Origin: Strongyloides papillosus
Taxonomy: Eukaryota; Nematoda; Chromadorea; Rhabditida; Strongyloididae
Length of the DNA stretch: 64,000 bases
Direction: 5' to 3'
NCBI GenBank assembly: GCA_005656395.1
Contig: SRSI01000050.1
Location: forward strand, 4,774,001-4,838,000
Under the pieces are notes generated by a model, which was not told where the DNA came from, made no database searches, and saw only the letters and a program-made list of their open reading frames with translations. Of this stretch, positions 12,018-24,553 are shown piece after piece (the stretch's first letter is position 1; each line of letters starts with the position of its first letter). Position numbers and translations under genes: made by a program.

Positions 12018-12489
12018 TATTTTATTGAAAATATTCCATCATTTGATCTCAAATATTATTTTAATTTAAACAATATCGTGTAGTATTTAACAATCAAAAC
12101 GATAAAGTAAATTCCAAAAAGTTTTTCTTTATTTTTTTGATTCTTACAAAAGAAACCACGATAAATAATATAATTACATCACAAATATTTATTTTTATGT
12201 TTAAAATACAATGATTTATATCTCAAGTTCATTCTACGTTGTTGCATAAAGCAGAAAACTTTTTTGAGGTCCCCCTTGACATGATAAAAACTTTATAATT
12301 TATCTAGACCAAACTTTCGAACAAAAATAAACCTTGTTGATTTTAAAATTTAGGATTTATCAATTATGAAATATTTTACACACAATATCATTAATTACGA
12401 AGTTTTTATTGATTTTCGAAATAAAACAATCAATGAAATATTTTTTAGTTATTTCAATGAAATAATCAAGATGAAAAGTATATTTTAAT

Positions 12490-12880
12490 TAAAACTTTAT
12501 AATAGAAGATTTTCGATATTCTCATCTGAGTCTTTATGTACAAATAGTTTAGATTCGTAATGGTTTTGTTTTTTTAAAAACATTTACATCAATTGTTGTA
12601 GACATCGTACTTCGTTTTCTTCACAATTTTCCAGTACTAAAACTTTAAGATAATAATGTTTAGAAAGTCTAGTATATTGTCTTTCAGTTTATTAAATACT
12701 ATTGAATATTGCACTTGGACCATACTCTGTATTATAATGCTTAACAGTATCCTTTCAAATTTTACAGTTTTTTTTATGTCTTTGATTGGTTTTCTTCCAT
12801 TTATTAACTTTTTAAACGCCAGGAAATGCTTTAATGACTTGCATAAAAGTAGAAATAATAAAAACAAGTGTATTTACGCA
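12490..12880 (-). pseudogene. Disrupted cystatin-like copy, left end of first sub-array
   Basis: Clear family similarity at 12520-12700 and in the leader near 12830-12870, but stops and frameshifts are scattered through it, and the start codon is lost. A plus-strand open frame over it (12656-12946) is incidental. Confidence 0.6.
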
Positions 12881-15157
12881 GAGAAAAAAAACATAATTTT
12901 TCGTTGTGCTAGTGATAATAATCAAAAATTGCATATTTTAAGATGAGAAAAATAAAGACTCCAATTTCACTTTAATTAATAAGTTATCAAAAATGGTCGT
13001 TTAAAAATTCTAATTATAATTTTCCAAAAATTAATATGAAAAGTCATTATTAATAATATTGAAAAATATTTTTAACAACATTTTTTGTTTAAAACCATCG
13101 TTAACAACAATTTTTATTTATACTCTTGCACTGAAAATGCAACTCGATTTTGCTTAAAAATTATAATATTCATATAATACAAAAATGAATATTATAAACC
13201 ATTAAAACGAAAAATGATTTAATTAAAAAATTAATCATTAACACGACAAAAAATGATGCTTTTTTTCTATGTGAACTTTATTTTGTTCTGGAATTTAATT
13301 ATATTTAATAAATTTTTTTAATATTTACAATCCAAATATAATTTGATTTTATCTTTTTTATCATATCTAAATAATTGATATGTGTTATACTGATCTTACT
13401 TTTTTTAAATCGGCATATACATTACATATGATTAAATAAAAATTAAATTTTCGACCTATTCTAATTCTATAATATTTTCAAGAATGTAAGTTTATTTTTA
13501 AAATTGTAAAAAACAATTGGTTCAAGAACCTTAATGTATTATTGTTGTTTGAGTTTTATTCAAAAAATCATTTGTTCTTATTATTTTTTATTTTTAGTAT
13601 CTAAAAATAATACAGATTTTTCTTTTATATACTTAAAAAGTCTTGTTGTGTTAGGAAATTTATAAATTTGCTTTCACTTTCTATTGACTATCTCAAGAAT
13701 GGATAAAGATAAATGAATTATTAATGTTTAAAAATATGTGCAAGAAATGTGTGTATTTTGGAAATAGACTTCATGAATATAACTTAAACTATTTACCTTT
13801 TTTAGAGCCCATATGAAAAAAATTGCCTTAATAATAAATTTTAAAAAAATAAATATCTCTATATCTCGAGAAATGTCATGCTTAAAAAGTTTCATCTTGA
13901 CATACTTTTTTTAAAAAATAAAAAAATTTTTTTCAAAAAATTTCTACAACGATTTTATAGTACTTAAAGTTTCTCCATTTTCTTAAGATCATACTGAAAA
14001 AATAGGTTTTAAAGAAACTTAGATTAACTTTTTCCGTTTTTTAAATTTCATTCTCTGAATCCTGATATATTATTTTAATATGGGGATGTATACCATAAAG
14101 ATATGTGTCGCATTGATAAAATATTGTTCTCGAAATGTTCACCTAAGTAACATCTATGATACAGAAACAAAAATTAATATATTCCTTTTCAATATAGTCA
14201 GAAAAATTTTAGATAATTTCTAGATATAAACTTTTGTCCTATAAAACACATCTTATAGACAAAATGTTAAGAAACATAATAATGAAAAGTTAACGATTTA
14301 AACACACAAAAATAAAAACGGATATTTTTGACAATTTTTAATGAAATGTAATTAAAATGGCTCACCATTTAAAAAAATCAAATTGTATTCAAATTTTAAA
14401 AATAGAAACTTATTTTAATTATTGCCTTAATTTTTTGTACGAAATAATTGCGATCAAATTAGTCGCAAATCATGAAAATTCAAATTTTATTAGGTGGGAC
14501 AAATTTAATACATTTTGTGCAAATTTGTGTTCAATTTTTCTGTGTATAAGCAATATTATATACTAAAATTTAATAAAACTTATTTATTTTCTATTTTCAA
14601 ATAATTTTTATCATTTCATTAGTTCAAAAATATGTTAAAGTAACATGTATAGAGAAATATTTTTATCTACAAAAGTATGAATTTTATTGCTATATATCCA
14701 CTTAATAAAAATCTATAATAAAATGTCCTAAACTGTTTATGTTCAGATAAATGTAATAAAAAAAATTTTATCTTTGAAAATAAGTGGTCAAACTACGCGT
14801 TGTCATTGGTATCAAAAAAGTACTTACACTTTATTATTTCATAAAATTTTTTCTTAAGTTTTACAAAGTATATTGTTTCTATGAAATAGTAAGGCTTAAA
14901 AATCACAAAATTTTACTAATATGTATAAACAATTAACAACTTTATCACTGAAATCTTTTTACACAAAGAATAAGAAGGCTTTTTTGATTTTCCACTTTAC
15001 TCTCTTATCAGTTATTGAAATTAAATAATTTCTGATAAATAAGTTGATAATAAGTAAGTTATATTCATCCAACAAAAATAGAATCTTTAACATCACATGA
15101 ACTGATAAAGTTTGATTATTAAATATCATAAATTTTCTCAGTAATCATTTAGTAAAA
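12881..15157. other. AT-rich gap between sub-array 1 and the esterase gene
   Basis: No gene supported. Mostly poly-A/T low complexity. Holds a short inverted-repeat element at about 14306-14556 (separate entry). Confidence 0.4.
14306..14556. mobile_element. Short terminal-inverted-repeat element (MITE-like)
   Basis: Ends ACACAAAAAT... and ...ATTTTTCTGTGT are inverted repeats, and the body from AATTCAAATTTTAAAAATA through TTTTTTGTAC and CAAATTTTATTAGGTGG is shared with the larger element at 24766-25691. It looks like an internally shortened or ancestral relative. The open frame 14357-14566 is part of it, not a gene. Confidence 0.55.
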
Positions 15158-17685
15158 ATGTTATATTATTATCACTTAATATTATCTTTGCTTGTTTACT
15201 TAGTAGCTGCAGAAGAAGAAAAGTTCAAAGAACTTTTTAGAAATGCGTTTAAATATGAAAGAAAATTCATAGATAATCTAACATATGATCCAACTCCAAA
15301 TAATAATGTTACTTTAAAAACATCTTTAGGAACTATTATTGGCACTCATGTTGATTTGGGAAATGATGTAAATGGAAAATTTTTCGGGAAAGCTGATACT
15401 TTTTTCTCAGTCCCATTTGTTCATCCACCTATCGGAGATTTACGTCTTAAGGTAAATAATCTAAAAAATTTCTTTATCATTTTTCAAGCATTCTATTCCA
15501 ATTACACAATTCCCAAATAACCCACAAATAGCTCAAAAACAACCACCTATGTGTCCACAAACATTAAAGGATGATAATTTGACTATTTCCGATGGTCAAT
15601 CTGAAGATTGTTTATATATTAATATATTTTCACCAGATGTCAACACAAAAAATAAGTATCCAGTGTTTGTTCTCATTCCTGGTGGCGGTTTTGAAAGTGG
15701 AAGTATAAAGGAATGGGGATATAAAGGATTTATAACAAATTTTGTCAGTAACGATATCGTTGTTGTTGTAGTGCAATATAGACTTGGTATTCACGGTTTC
15801 TTTACAACATTTACAGATGAAATTCCCCCAAATAGAGGTGTATACGATCAAACAAATGCTTTGAGATTTGTGAAAAACTATATATCTGAATTTGGTGGAG
15901 ATCCAGAAAGAATAACTCTTGCTGGCCACTCAACAGGTGCAGTATCTGTTGACGCACAAAGTCTATCACCGTTATCAAGAAATTTATTTCAACAATTAAT
16001 TATAATGTCTGCTCAGATAAATTTAGAATATTCAGGAAGTGTGCCATTTACTGAAGGAGATACAAATTATGAAATTGCTGCTGATTTATGTAATATTACT
16101 AAATATGAATGGGATAATTATCCAATGGATTTTGTAAATGATTGTATTAAAAATACGTCAATTCAAAAATTTATTGACTATCAAACTTGGAAAATGTATA
16201 TGTATGATTTATATATTGATAAAGATTTTATTGGTTTCTTACCAGATACACCATCGAATTTGTATAAAAATGTAACAATAAGACCTACAATTTTAGGCAG
16301 TGTTAATGATGAAGCTGGAGGAGGTATTGTTAGAATAGTCAATATGATTTCCTCTTTACTAAACAAGAGTGGATATCAATTGGCTTTACTTTATATGTCA
16401 CAAATTTTCACTACAGATAATAATGAAAATTTTGCAAAACTTGTTTATAATTTTAATGTTCCACAACAAACTAATGATACTGATTCATATGAATGGGCTA
16501 AAATAACATCCCATACAATGTCGGGACTTGGAATTTACAATTTTATAGCTTTAGATGCTGTACGATTGTTGAATAGAGGAAATAAAAATGTATATTTATA
16601 TGAAAATAGTTATGTTTATAATTATTGTGTCAAAACAACTATTAACGGTAAAGTTTATCAACGTAAGTTACCATCATAAGTGATTAGTCTTATTATTATT
16701 TACAGCACTAACACATGCTGATGACTTTTTTGCATTAACAATGAGACCAGAATTTTTTGACTCTCCTAATACTAATCTTTCAACTGTTACTGATTATAAG
16801 ATGGCTCATAAACTTGGAACTTATTGGTCAATTTTTGTTAAAAATAGCTCATCTTTAAATGGTTTTTCATATCCATGGAAAAATATAGATAATCCTAATA
16901 ATTTAAAATATTTAAGTATTAAATCCCCTCAACACGACGATGAAATAATGGATAACTATCATGAAAAGCAATATCAATTGTATGAGAATAGTTTATCAGT
17001 AATTTTAAATCAATGGCCATATGAAGATAATGTTTCCAGAAACAATAATGGCAGAAAATTCCCACAGTCAACTACTCCTTCAAATCTTATTTCAACTACA
17101 ACTATCACTCCAACGGCATATATTAATAATCAATATTCTCCATGTAATAGTTCATTAATATTTTCAATTGCCTCATCAATTGATTACGTTTCTGATTCAC
17201 AATTTCAAGGCCAACTTAACATTCTGTTAGGTAATAATATAATTGAATCATATTGGAACCATTTTGAAAGAATTTCTGTTGTTTCATATGATTCGAAAGC
17301 AACTATCGCTGTCAACTTCAATTCTGTAAGCGATAAAAATAGCTTTAATAATGTATTGCTAAAAAATGTTAAAAGAAATAACACTGGAAATAGTATTTTA
17401 CAATTATTAAACTTACTTACTTCTAATAATTTTGCAAGTAATACCAATAGGCCGATGAATAACTTTATATTTGTTACAGCAGCAGATTATAATGAATTAC
17501 GACGTTCAATACAATTGGCAACAACTCTGAAAAAACTAGGAAGCTTGAATTTTATTGTTGTAGGTAATAATGAATCGACAAATGATTTAACAATATTAAA
17601 TCCTAGTGGAGTCTACAAAATGAATATAAATAATCCAAATTATATAGCTTTAGATAATTTTGTAATATCTAATATAAAGTGTTAA
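15158..17685 (+). CDS. Secreted carboxylesterase fused to a von Willebrand A-like domain
   Basis: Exons 15158-15451, 15489-16662, 16706-17685; introns 37 and 43 bp; 815 residues. Signal peptide (MLYYYHLILSLLVYLVAA). Type B carboxylesterase domain about 30-590: oxyanion region PGGGFESGS, nucleophile elbow GHSTGA (Ser246; the usual Glu before Ser is His), acid residue in GSVNDEAGG, and His in PLTHADDFF, which is created by the second splice. So Ser-Glu-His is complete. After a Thr-rich linker, residues 640-815 look like a vWA fold (SLIFSIASS strand, NFIFVTAADYNE, LNFIVVGNNES), but the metal-binding DxSxS is replaced (A-S-S-I-D). Substrate unknown. Confidence 0.8.
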
Positions 17686-18099
17686 TTTACTGGATGGTCT
17701 CTAAAAAATAGAAGTGTTAATAAAAGTTGTTACAATTTTATTTTTTTTAATAAAACAAGATTTATTTGTTTAGAATGCTATTCTGATTTTATCTATGTAT
17801 TATATTTATTTGGTAAAAATTTAAACTACCTTAACATTAATTATTTATAAGAAAATGCATCAATGAATTATAAGAAATGTTAATCAATTATTATTTAATA
17901 TTTTACTAACAATACTTATTCAATTTCATTAAAAAAAGTATTATCATAACAGGCCTTAAAACAAAAAAGAACAAATACATAAATTTATTAAATTATTTAC
18001 ATAAAGACAATATATTAAAATACATAAATACAATACATTAAAATTCACCATACGTTAGTGATCAAAACTAGGAGTGAAATTAAAAAAATCATTATTATG
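17686..18099. other. Intergenic between convergent genes
   Basis: No gene seen; AT-rich 3' flanks. Confidence 0.4.
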
Positions 18100-18912
18100 T
18101 CCACATTCGTTATATAGAATTAGTGAGAACATATCCTTCCCACGTGTATCTTTGTCCTTCTATAGAAATAATATTAACTTTTTTAAGGCAATCGATTTTG
18201 AGATGTTCTTTTTGCAGCAATTTGAAATAGTTCAATCACATCATCCTCATTAAAAAATCCGTTCATTATAGGACATATGACAAAAATCACAGCTTTTGAA
18301 CGAAGCGATAATGTGGCATTCACTAATGCTTTTCAACGTCGCACGTCCATCAAAATATTTTAGAAATAAAATATACTTGGAATCAAAATTTTCAGATGTC
18401 ATGGCTTTTGCACACTCACTAATATCGTACGTTATACACTGACGTTTGTACCCTTCATAAAATTTATACTCTGAAAGAAAATTACATTACTCATTTAGAC
18501 ATGAAAACAACATACCTTATAAGAGAACTTCTTCGTATATCTCATTTACAATATCAATAAATTCATCCTCATCTTCCGGAAAATATATTTGCTTCTTGAT
18601 ATACCCATATTTAATATAAAACTTGTGTAATTTATCAAAAAGAATACAATATTTATGTAACAGATAATTATAAAGAAATATAAATATTAATTAAAATATA
18701 CTAGAATTACATCAAACTTGGAAATAAGTTAATTATTAGTAGTTTTCACAGCCTCATCCTCACTAATTGTTTCATTCTTTCTTAAAGAATTAAAGTTGTG
18801 TTTTTATTCTCTCATATTTTACGAAAGCATTCTCTTCTGATATCATCTTTCCATCCAGCATTTCTGGTTTAGAATCAGTTAAATGTGAGGATTTTAAACT
18901 TTTGCGACTCAT
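18100..18912 (-). pseudogene. Decayed unidentified protein gene
   Basis: On the minus strand an open start at 18912 (MSRKSLKSSHLTDSK) runs 39 codons to a stop, then coding-like pieces follow in shifted frames: LHKFYIKYGYIKKQIYFP near 18600, a GT-AG candidate intron near 18480-18525, YEGYKRQCITYDISECAKAM near 18440, and KAVIFVICPIMNGFF near 18280. At least two frameshifts. The piece order (helix after GY, hydrophobic strand before a loop) is faintly like a caspase fold, but I cannot support that name. GC content is higher than the flanks, as in real genes here. Confidence 0.45.
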
Positions 18913-19248
18913 GGTTTCAAGTGAATTCTACCTAAAATAAATTAAACTAATAAATATATAACTCAATATGAAAAACACGAAACACTGACAAATAGAAAGG
19001 TATCGTATTGCTCGAGAAAATATCTGATCTTATTATGATGATGTGAAAGAGATTGTCAAATGTTTTTTAGGCCATCTAAAGATACACTGTCAACGTAAAG
19101 TAATTTGACCATAAAAAAGTATAAATGTTTTAAATTGGAATAATGACAAAAACAATTACATAATCCTGATTGTTTTTGTAACGAAAAGCGTTTATTAATT
19201 GTCATCGAAAGTATAGTTAAAAAGTTTATATTATTTTGGTTTCTAAAG
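18913..19248. other. 5' flank of HSD copy 2
   Basis: From about 19070 it aligns with 6105-6283 at clearly lower identity than the coding regions. No gene seen. Confidence 0.5.
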
Positions 19249-20371
19249 ATGGAAAATGTCAAGAATGTATGTATCTTTGGTTACAATAACTTCATCGGAA
19301 AGCGCCTGGAATCAGAAATAAAAGAAAGTTACCCAGAAATTAATATCAAATATTGGCAGTTACATAAGCCATCCGATGAAAATGGTAACTGCAAAAGTAT
19401 ATTTTGGGGAATCAACTCTATATCAGGAGCTATACAGGATTGTCAGTTGGTTTACAATATTGTTGACTACAAAGATTGGAGTATAAAGCCGAATATTGAG
19501 AAGTTGAAGTTTTATAATGAAACTGTCCCGCAGACATTGGTTGATGAGTGCAAAGATGTTGAAGGCATATCCATTGTACATCTATCTTCAGCACTCTCTC
19601 AATCATCTTCAGTGTGGCCAACGTTACAAGAGAAGGAAAAGAAGATTGAAGAATTGAAATTAGATAGCGTCCCCTTCAAAAGTTATGTTACTTCAAAGGT
19701 TAATGGCGAGAAAGAGATTCTCAAATGTAAGTTTTTTAATACTTCTAATTATTTTTCAAATTATTCCAGATTCTCAATTGATTCCTATGATCATTGTAAG
19801 ATCACCACCATGTTATGGAGAAGGTGATACTTCATCAATAGTCACCGATTCAATAAAGATACTTAAAAAGTATGGTTATCTCCCAGGAATGTCAAGAGAT
19901 AACGGATCATTTGAAATGTGTTATGTAGGAAATGTTGTCGATGCAATGATCACTTGTGGAGAAACTCTCTTACAAGGTAATATGGTAGGTGAAGTTATCA
20001 TTGTTGGAGATGACACACCAACGAAGAATATCAGAGAATCTGTTATTGATCAAGTCTTAAAAGACGGTAAAGAAGAGATCCCTTCAAGTTCATTACTTTT
20101 GACAGGACTTCCTTTTGTTGTCTTCTACTACCTATTTGTTTGGTTCATCAGATTACTTGGTTTATCAAATTTCTTCAGAATGTTACCTGATTACAATTAC
20201 TTTGTTATGTATTATCGAAATTGGTGTGTTTTTGACAAGTATAAACTTAAATATGTTGTTGGCTGGAAACCTAAATATTCAAAAGAAGAGGCTTTCCATC
20301 GTTCCTCCAATTATTATAATGGTCTTTTTATTGATAAAGATCTCCATTTTTCATGGAAACCACATAAATAG
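19249..20371 (+). CDS. 3-beta-hydroxysteroid dehydrogenase/isomerase-like protein, copy 2
   Basis: Exons 19249-19726 and 19770-20371, 359 residues. Differs from copy 1 at roughly 15 residues (for example R8C, D12Y and a changed C-terminus DKDLHFSWKPHK); the 43-bp intron is base-for-base identical to that of copy 1. YVTSK catalytic motif and membrane segment are kept, so both copies should be active if either is. Much greater identity in the gene than in its flanks suggests gene conversion or strong constraint. Confidence 0.85.
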
Positions 20372-20701
20372 TAATTTTATTTTTTATATTAATGATATAA
20401 TATTGTATACAATGTGTTTGAGTAATGAATTTAAATATAAAGCTTCTATTTTTAATATTGTAATCTCTGTGAATGTTATTAATTAATTACATTAAGTTTT
20501 ATTGTAAGAAGAGGTTATAAAATTAGGAGAATAGTAAAACTATTTTTATAACAATTTTCATTGTAAATAAGAGAGTTAGTAGTCAATGATATATGATTTT
20601 ATTTAAAATTTAGAAAGAAAGTATTCATTAATTGTAGAAATAAAAAATTAATGTTAACTTCTTGTATTTCATCGGAAAATGTGATTAAAATAGGAGGTGT
20701 T
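20372..20701. other. Spacer between HSD copy 2 and cystatin-like array
   Basis: Aligns with 7407-7746; no gene seen. Confidence 0.5.
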
Positions 20702-21103
20702 TTAAAAAACATTCAAGTGGTATGGGTAATAGTTTAGATCTTCTTCTACACTTATTTTTAATTTATTACCACTTTTTGGGTTTCCATAAACATCTGAAAG
20801 AAGATGTTTTGTACATGGTGTATTAAGTTTTCCACAATTTGTTTTTGCTAAAATTGATAATTTATAGTGTGGTTCTTTTTCTTTTCTTTTCTTAGCACTA
20901 TCAACGTTCTCAAATTTGTAATTTGTTTTGTGTTCTTTATTAAATTCTTGAACGGATTCTTGTGCCAATTTTACTATTGTGGGGCGCTTTGTATCTTTAT
21001 ATTTCCATCCGTTTCCTAGAGCATAGTAATCCCTAACGTAACCTGCTTCTATATTTAGTAAAATAGTAACTGCAACAAAAATAACTAGCTTAAAATAATC
21101 CAT
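20702..21103 (-). CDS. Small secreted cystatin-like protein, array copy 7
   Basis: 133 residues, begins MDYFKLV. Partner of the copy at 7747-8148: shared AKKRKEKEPHYKLSI, C-x6-C (CGKLNTPC) and a C-terminal extension ending Asn-Val-Phe. First gene of the second sub-array. Confidence 0.75.
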   Translation of the reverse strand: MDYFKLVIFVAVTILLNIEAGYVRDYYALGNGWKYKDTKRPTIVKLAQESVQEFNKEHKTNYKFENVDSAKKRKEKEPHYKLSILAKTNCGKLNTPCTKHLLSDVYGNPKSGNKLKISVEEDLNYYPYHLNVF

Positions 21104-21527
21104 TTTTGTTCTAATAAAGATATTCTACATTTTTATCTTATATATAATTCCATTTTAGCATTTATTGATATTGAATAAATAATAAAAAATTGAAAGTAAA
21201 TTTTCAAAGTATAATTTCCAATTTTTCCCGAAGAAATTTTGATAAAATATTGACAACAAATGAGTACTCTTTTGTTGTTTTAAATTATTTATCATTATTA
21301 AAAAAAATGTTATAAAAGTTTATATAATAAAATTATAGATTTCCATAGTAAATAACTATCATTTTTTATACTTTGAGTTTCATCTGAAAGTTAATAAAAA
21401 AATCGGATAAATATTGAAATATTTATATGCAATTTAAATAGAAGAATAAACGTAAACGTTTTTATTCATTTTAATGAAATGTATGGAAATAAAAAATGTA
21501 TTTTAGTTAAAAGTTTATGGTAAAAGT

Positions 21528-21916
21528 TCACAGATAATATAAGTCTTCTTCTCTATGTACGTCGAATGTTACTTCGTTAGGTTTTCGGTCCTTTTTATAG
21601 ATGTCTGATTTTACTACTTCTAAACATAGTATATCATCATTTCCACAAACCACTGTCGTTGAAATTTTAAGAACATAATGTGATGAATCCTTAGTATGTT
21701 CTTTTTTAGCTTCCAAAACACCAGCAAATTTAGAATGCATATTATACCTTTTATTATAATGTTCAGTAGACTGTCTTCCAAGATTTTCAATCTTTATACT
21801 TTTTGGATCCTTTTCCTTCATTACAAAAAGCTTAAGGAGTTTAGGAATACCAGAAAATGCTTCTATGGATAGCAAAAAGTAGTAATAATAAGAATATATA
21901 TATTAAAGTAATTCAT
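21528..21916 (-). pseudogene. Cystatin-like copy with frameshifted leader
   Basis: Mature domain is intact and close to the copy at 8561-8950. The ATG is at 21914-21916, but one T is missing from a poly-T run in the leader (about 21868-21875), so the leader runs into a stop. Either a recent pseudogene, or a base-calling or assembly error in a homopolymer. The in-frame internal Met (21875) gives no signal peptide. Confidence 0.65.
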
Positions 21917-22408
21917 TTTTGTTCTACTAAAGAAATCCCATAATCTCATCTTAAATATTACTTGATTTTAAACAACATCATGTACTAATTAAATAATCAA
22001 AATGATTAAGTAAATTTCAGAAGTTTTCTTGATTGTTTCTTTATTAAAAAAGAAATCATGGTAAATAATATGATTCAATCAAAAATATTTGCTTCTATGC
22101 TTACAATTTAGTTTATTATAACTCAAGTTCATTCAGTGTTGTTACTTCAAAAGTAAAAACCTTTTTTAGGGTTCTGTGACTTAATAAAACTTCATATCTC
22201 AACTAGACTAAAATTGGAAGAAAAATGTAATCTTTTGGTTTAGAAATTCAAAACTTATTAATTTATAAAACATTTTACACACAAACATCATTAATCATGA
22301 AGCCTTTATTTATTTGTTTAATAAAAAATCAATAAGAAAATTTTCATTCACTTCAATGAAATAATAGAGATAAAAAGTATGTTTTAATTAAACATTTATG
22401 ATAAAAGT

Positions 22409-22798
22409 TTATCGATAATCTGGACTTCCTTCCTTATGTACGTAAAATGATAGATGAGTAGGATTTTTTTTGTTTTTATAAACGTCTGAATGAATTTCTT
22501 CTAAACATACAAGTTCATTACCTCCACAATCCGTCATTGTTGAAATTACAAGAACATAGTGTGATGAGTCCGTAGTATGTTCTTTCTTAGCTTTTAAAAC
22601 GCCGGCAAATCTAGAATTCATGTTATATTTTTTATTATAATGGGCAACAGATTGTTTTGCTAATTTTATAATATTCTTGTTTTTTGGATCTTTTTGCTTC
22701 ATTTTAAAAAGTTCGCGTTGTTTATGAAAACTAGGAAATGTTTCAACAACCATCAAGAAAGTAGCAATAATAAAAATAGTTACATTTAAATAATTCAT
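22409..22798 (-). CDS. Small secreted cystatin-like protein, array copy 9
   Basis: 129 residues; leader to about residue 21 (VVETF). LAKQSVAHYNKKYNMNS helix, VLKAKKEHTTDSSHYVLVI, CGGNELVC pair. Closest in this window to the broken copy at 9437-9850. Confidence 0.75.
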   Translation of the reverse strand: MNYLNVTIFIIATFLMVVETFPSFHKQRELFKMKQKDPKNKNIIKLAKQSVAHYNKKYNMNSRFAGVLKAKKEHTTDSSHYVLVISTMTDCGGNELVCLEEIHSDVYKNKKNPTHLSFYVHKEGSPDYR

Positions 22799-23304
22799 TT
22801 TATTTTACTAAAAATTTTCCATCATCTGATCTTTAATATTACTTCATTCTAAACAACATCATGCACTAATTAAATAATCAAAATGATTAAATGAATTCCA
22901 AAAAGTTTTTCTTCATTCTTTCATTCTTAAAAAAAATTATGATAAATATTATGTTTTCATCACAAATATTTGCTTCTATGTCTGAAATATAATATCTAAT
23001 AACTCGAGTTATTCTATGTTGTTACTTAAAAGTAGAAATCTCTTGGAGTTTTTTATTTCTTTGTATAGATCTTATAATTTAACTAGACTAATTTTTGAAC
23101 GAAAATAAAACTTTTTGATTACAAAATTCATGGTAAATCTATTTATGAAATATTTTATAAGTAAATGTCATTAATTATGAAGCTTTTATTTATTTTGAAA
23201 TAAAAAGCATTGAGGAATTTTTCATTTATTTCAATGAATTAATAAAGATAAAAAGTTTATTTTAGTTAGAACTTTGTGATAGTAGATTAAAGATATTCTA
23301 CATA

Positions 23305-23676
23305 TCAGTTTTTATATGCATAAATTGATAATTTTTTAGGGTTTTCTATCTTTTTATAAATTTCTGCACCAATTTCTTGTGAGCAATCTATACTATTTTC
23401 ACCACAATCTCTTTCAGCTAAAATTTTAAGCGAATAGTGTTTATCAGTTTCAGTATTTTTCTTTTTAGCTTCTAAAACTTTAGCGAATTTCAAATTTGAG
23501 TAAAAATCTTTATTAAATTGACCAACAGCTTCCTTTCCAAATTGTATAATTTTTTTATCTTTTATATTTTTTGATTTCCATCCTTGGGGTTTATGATGTT
23601 TATGGAGATGAGGAAATTCTTCAGTAATTATTAAAAATATAGCAATAATAAAAATGAATACATTTAAATGATTCAT
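23305..23676 (-). CDS. Small secreted cystatin-like protein, array copy 10
   Basis: 123 residues, shorter C-terminus than its neighbours. GKEAVGQFNKDF helix, VLEAKKKNTETDKHYSLKI, CGENSIDC pair, then GAEIYKK. Confidence 0.75.
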   Translation of the reverse strand: MNHLNVFIFIIAIFLIITEEFPHLHKHHKPQGWKSKNIKDKKIIQFGKEAVGQFNKDFYSNLKFAKVLEAKKKNTETDKHYSLKILAERDCGENSIDCSQEIGAEIYKKIENPKKLSIYAYKN

Positions 23677-24163
23677 TTTAGTTTAGCTAGAAATATCTCA
23701 TAAACTTATCTTAAATATTATTTCTATATAAACAATGTCATGCACTAATTAAATAATCAAAATGATTAAGTAAATTTAAAATGTTTTATCTACTTTTTTT
23801 ATTCTTAAAAAAAATCATAGTAAATAATATGTTGATACCACAAATATTTCATTTTATGCTTTAAATATAATGTTTTCTAACTCAAGTTTTTGCTCCATCG
23901 TTAATTTAAAAAGTAGAAACCTCTTTTAGGGTCCTATGAATTAATAAAGACATTATATTTTAACTAGACTAATGTTTGAAGAAAAAAAATTATACTTTTT
24001 TGTTTAGATATTTAGAACATATTCATGTATGAATACTTTTACACACAAATATCATTAAATATGAAGCGTTTATTGATTTTTGAAATTAAAAAATCGATGG
24101 AAAATTTTTCATTTATTTCAATAAAATAATAAAGATAAAAAGTATATTTTAATTAAAACTTTT

Positions 24164-24553
24164 TTATTCTAGATTAATACCATTCTCATCTGAGTTTTTA
24201 TATACATAAAATTCAGGTTCATCAGGATTTTGATGTTTTTTAAAAATATCAGCATCTAGTGTTTGTAAGCATCCTGCTGTGTTTTCGTCACATTTTCCTA
24301 GCACTAAAATTTGAAGATGGTAATTTTTAGAATATCCATTATATTGTTTTTCAGCTTTTAAAACACGATTGAATAAAGCACTTGGGCCGTGTTTTTTATT
24401 ATAAGCCTTAATAGCCTCCTTTCCTAAATCTTCAATTTTTTTACGTTTTGGATTTGTTTTCTTCCATTCATTAACTTTGTAAACACCAGGAAATGCTTCC
24501 ATGATTAGAAAAAAAGTGGCAATAATAAAAATGAATATATTTAAATAATTCAT
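24164..24553 (-). CDS. Small secreted cystatin-like protein, array copy 11
   Basis: 129 residues. LGKEAIKAYNKKHG helix, VLKAEKQYNGYSKNYHLQI, C-x6-C (CDENTAGC), DADIFKK. Shares the C-terminal Asp-Glu-Asn-Gly/Ser-Ile-Asn-Leu-Glu ending with 25965-26354, from which it is separated by a transposon. Confidence 0.75.
   Translation of the reverse strand: MNYLNIFIFIIATFFLIMEAFPGVYKVNEWKKTNPKRKKIEDLGKEAIKAYNKKHGPSALFNRVLKAEKQYNGYSKNYHLQILVLGKCDENTAGCLQTLDADIFKKHQNPDEPEFYVYKNSDENGINLE

Noticed and set aside
12656..12946. 96-codon plus-strand frame
   Set aside because: Antisense to a decayed cystatin-like copy on the minus strand.
14357..14566. 69-codon frame similar to one at 25502-25717
   Set aside because: Similarity is due to a shared terminal-inverted-repeat element, not a gene.
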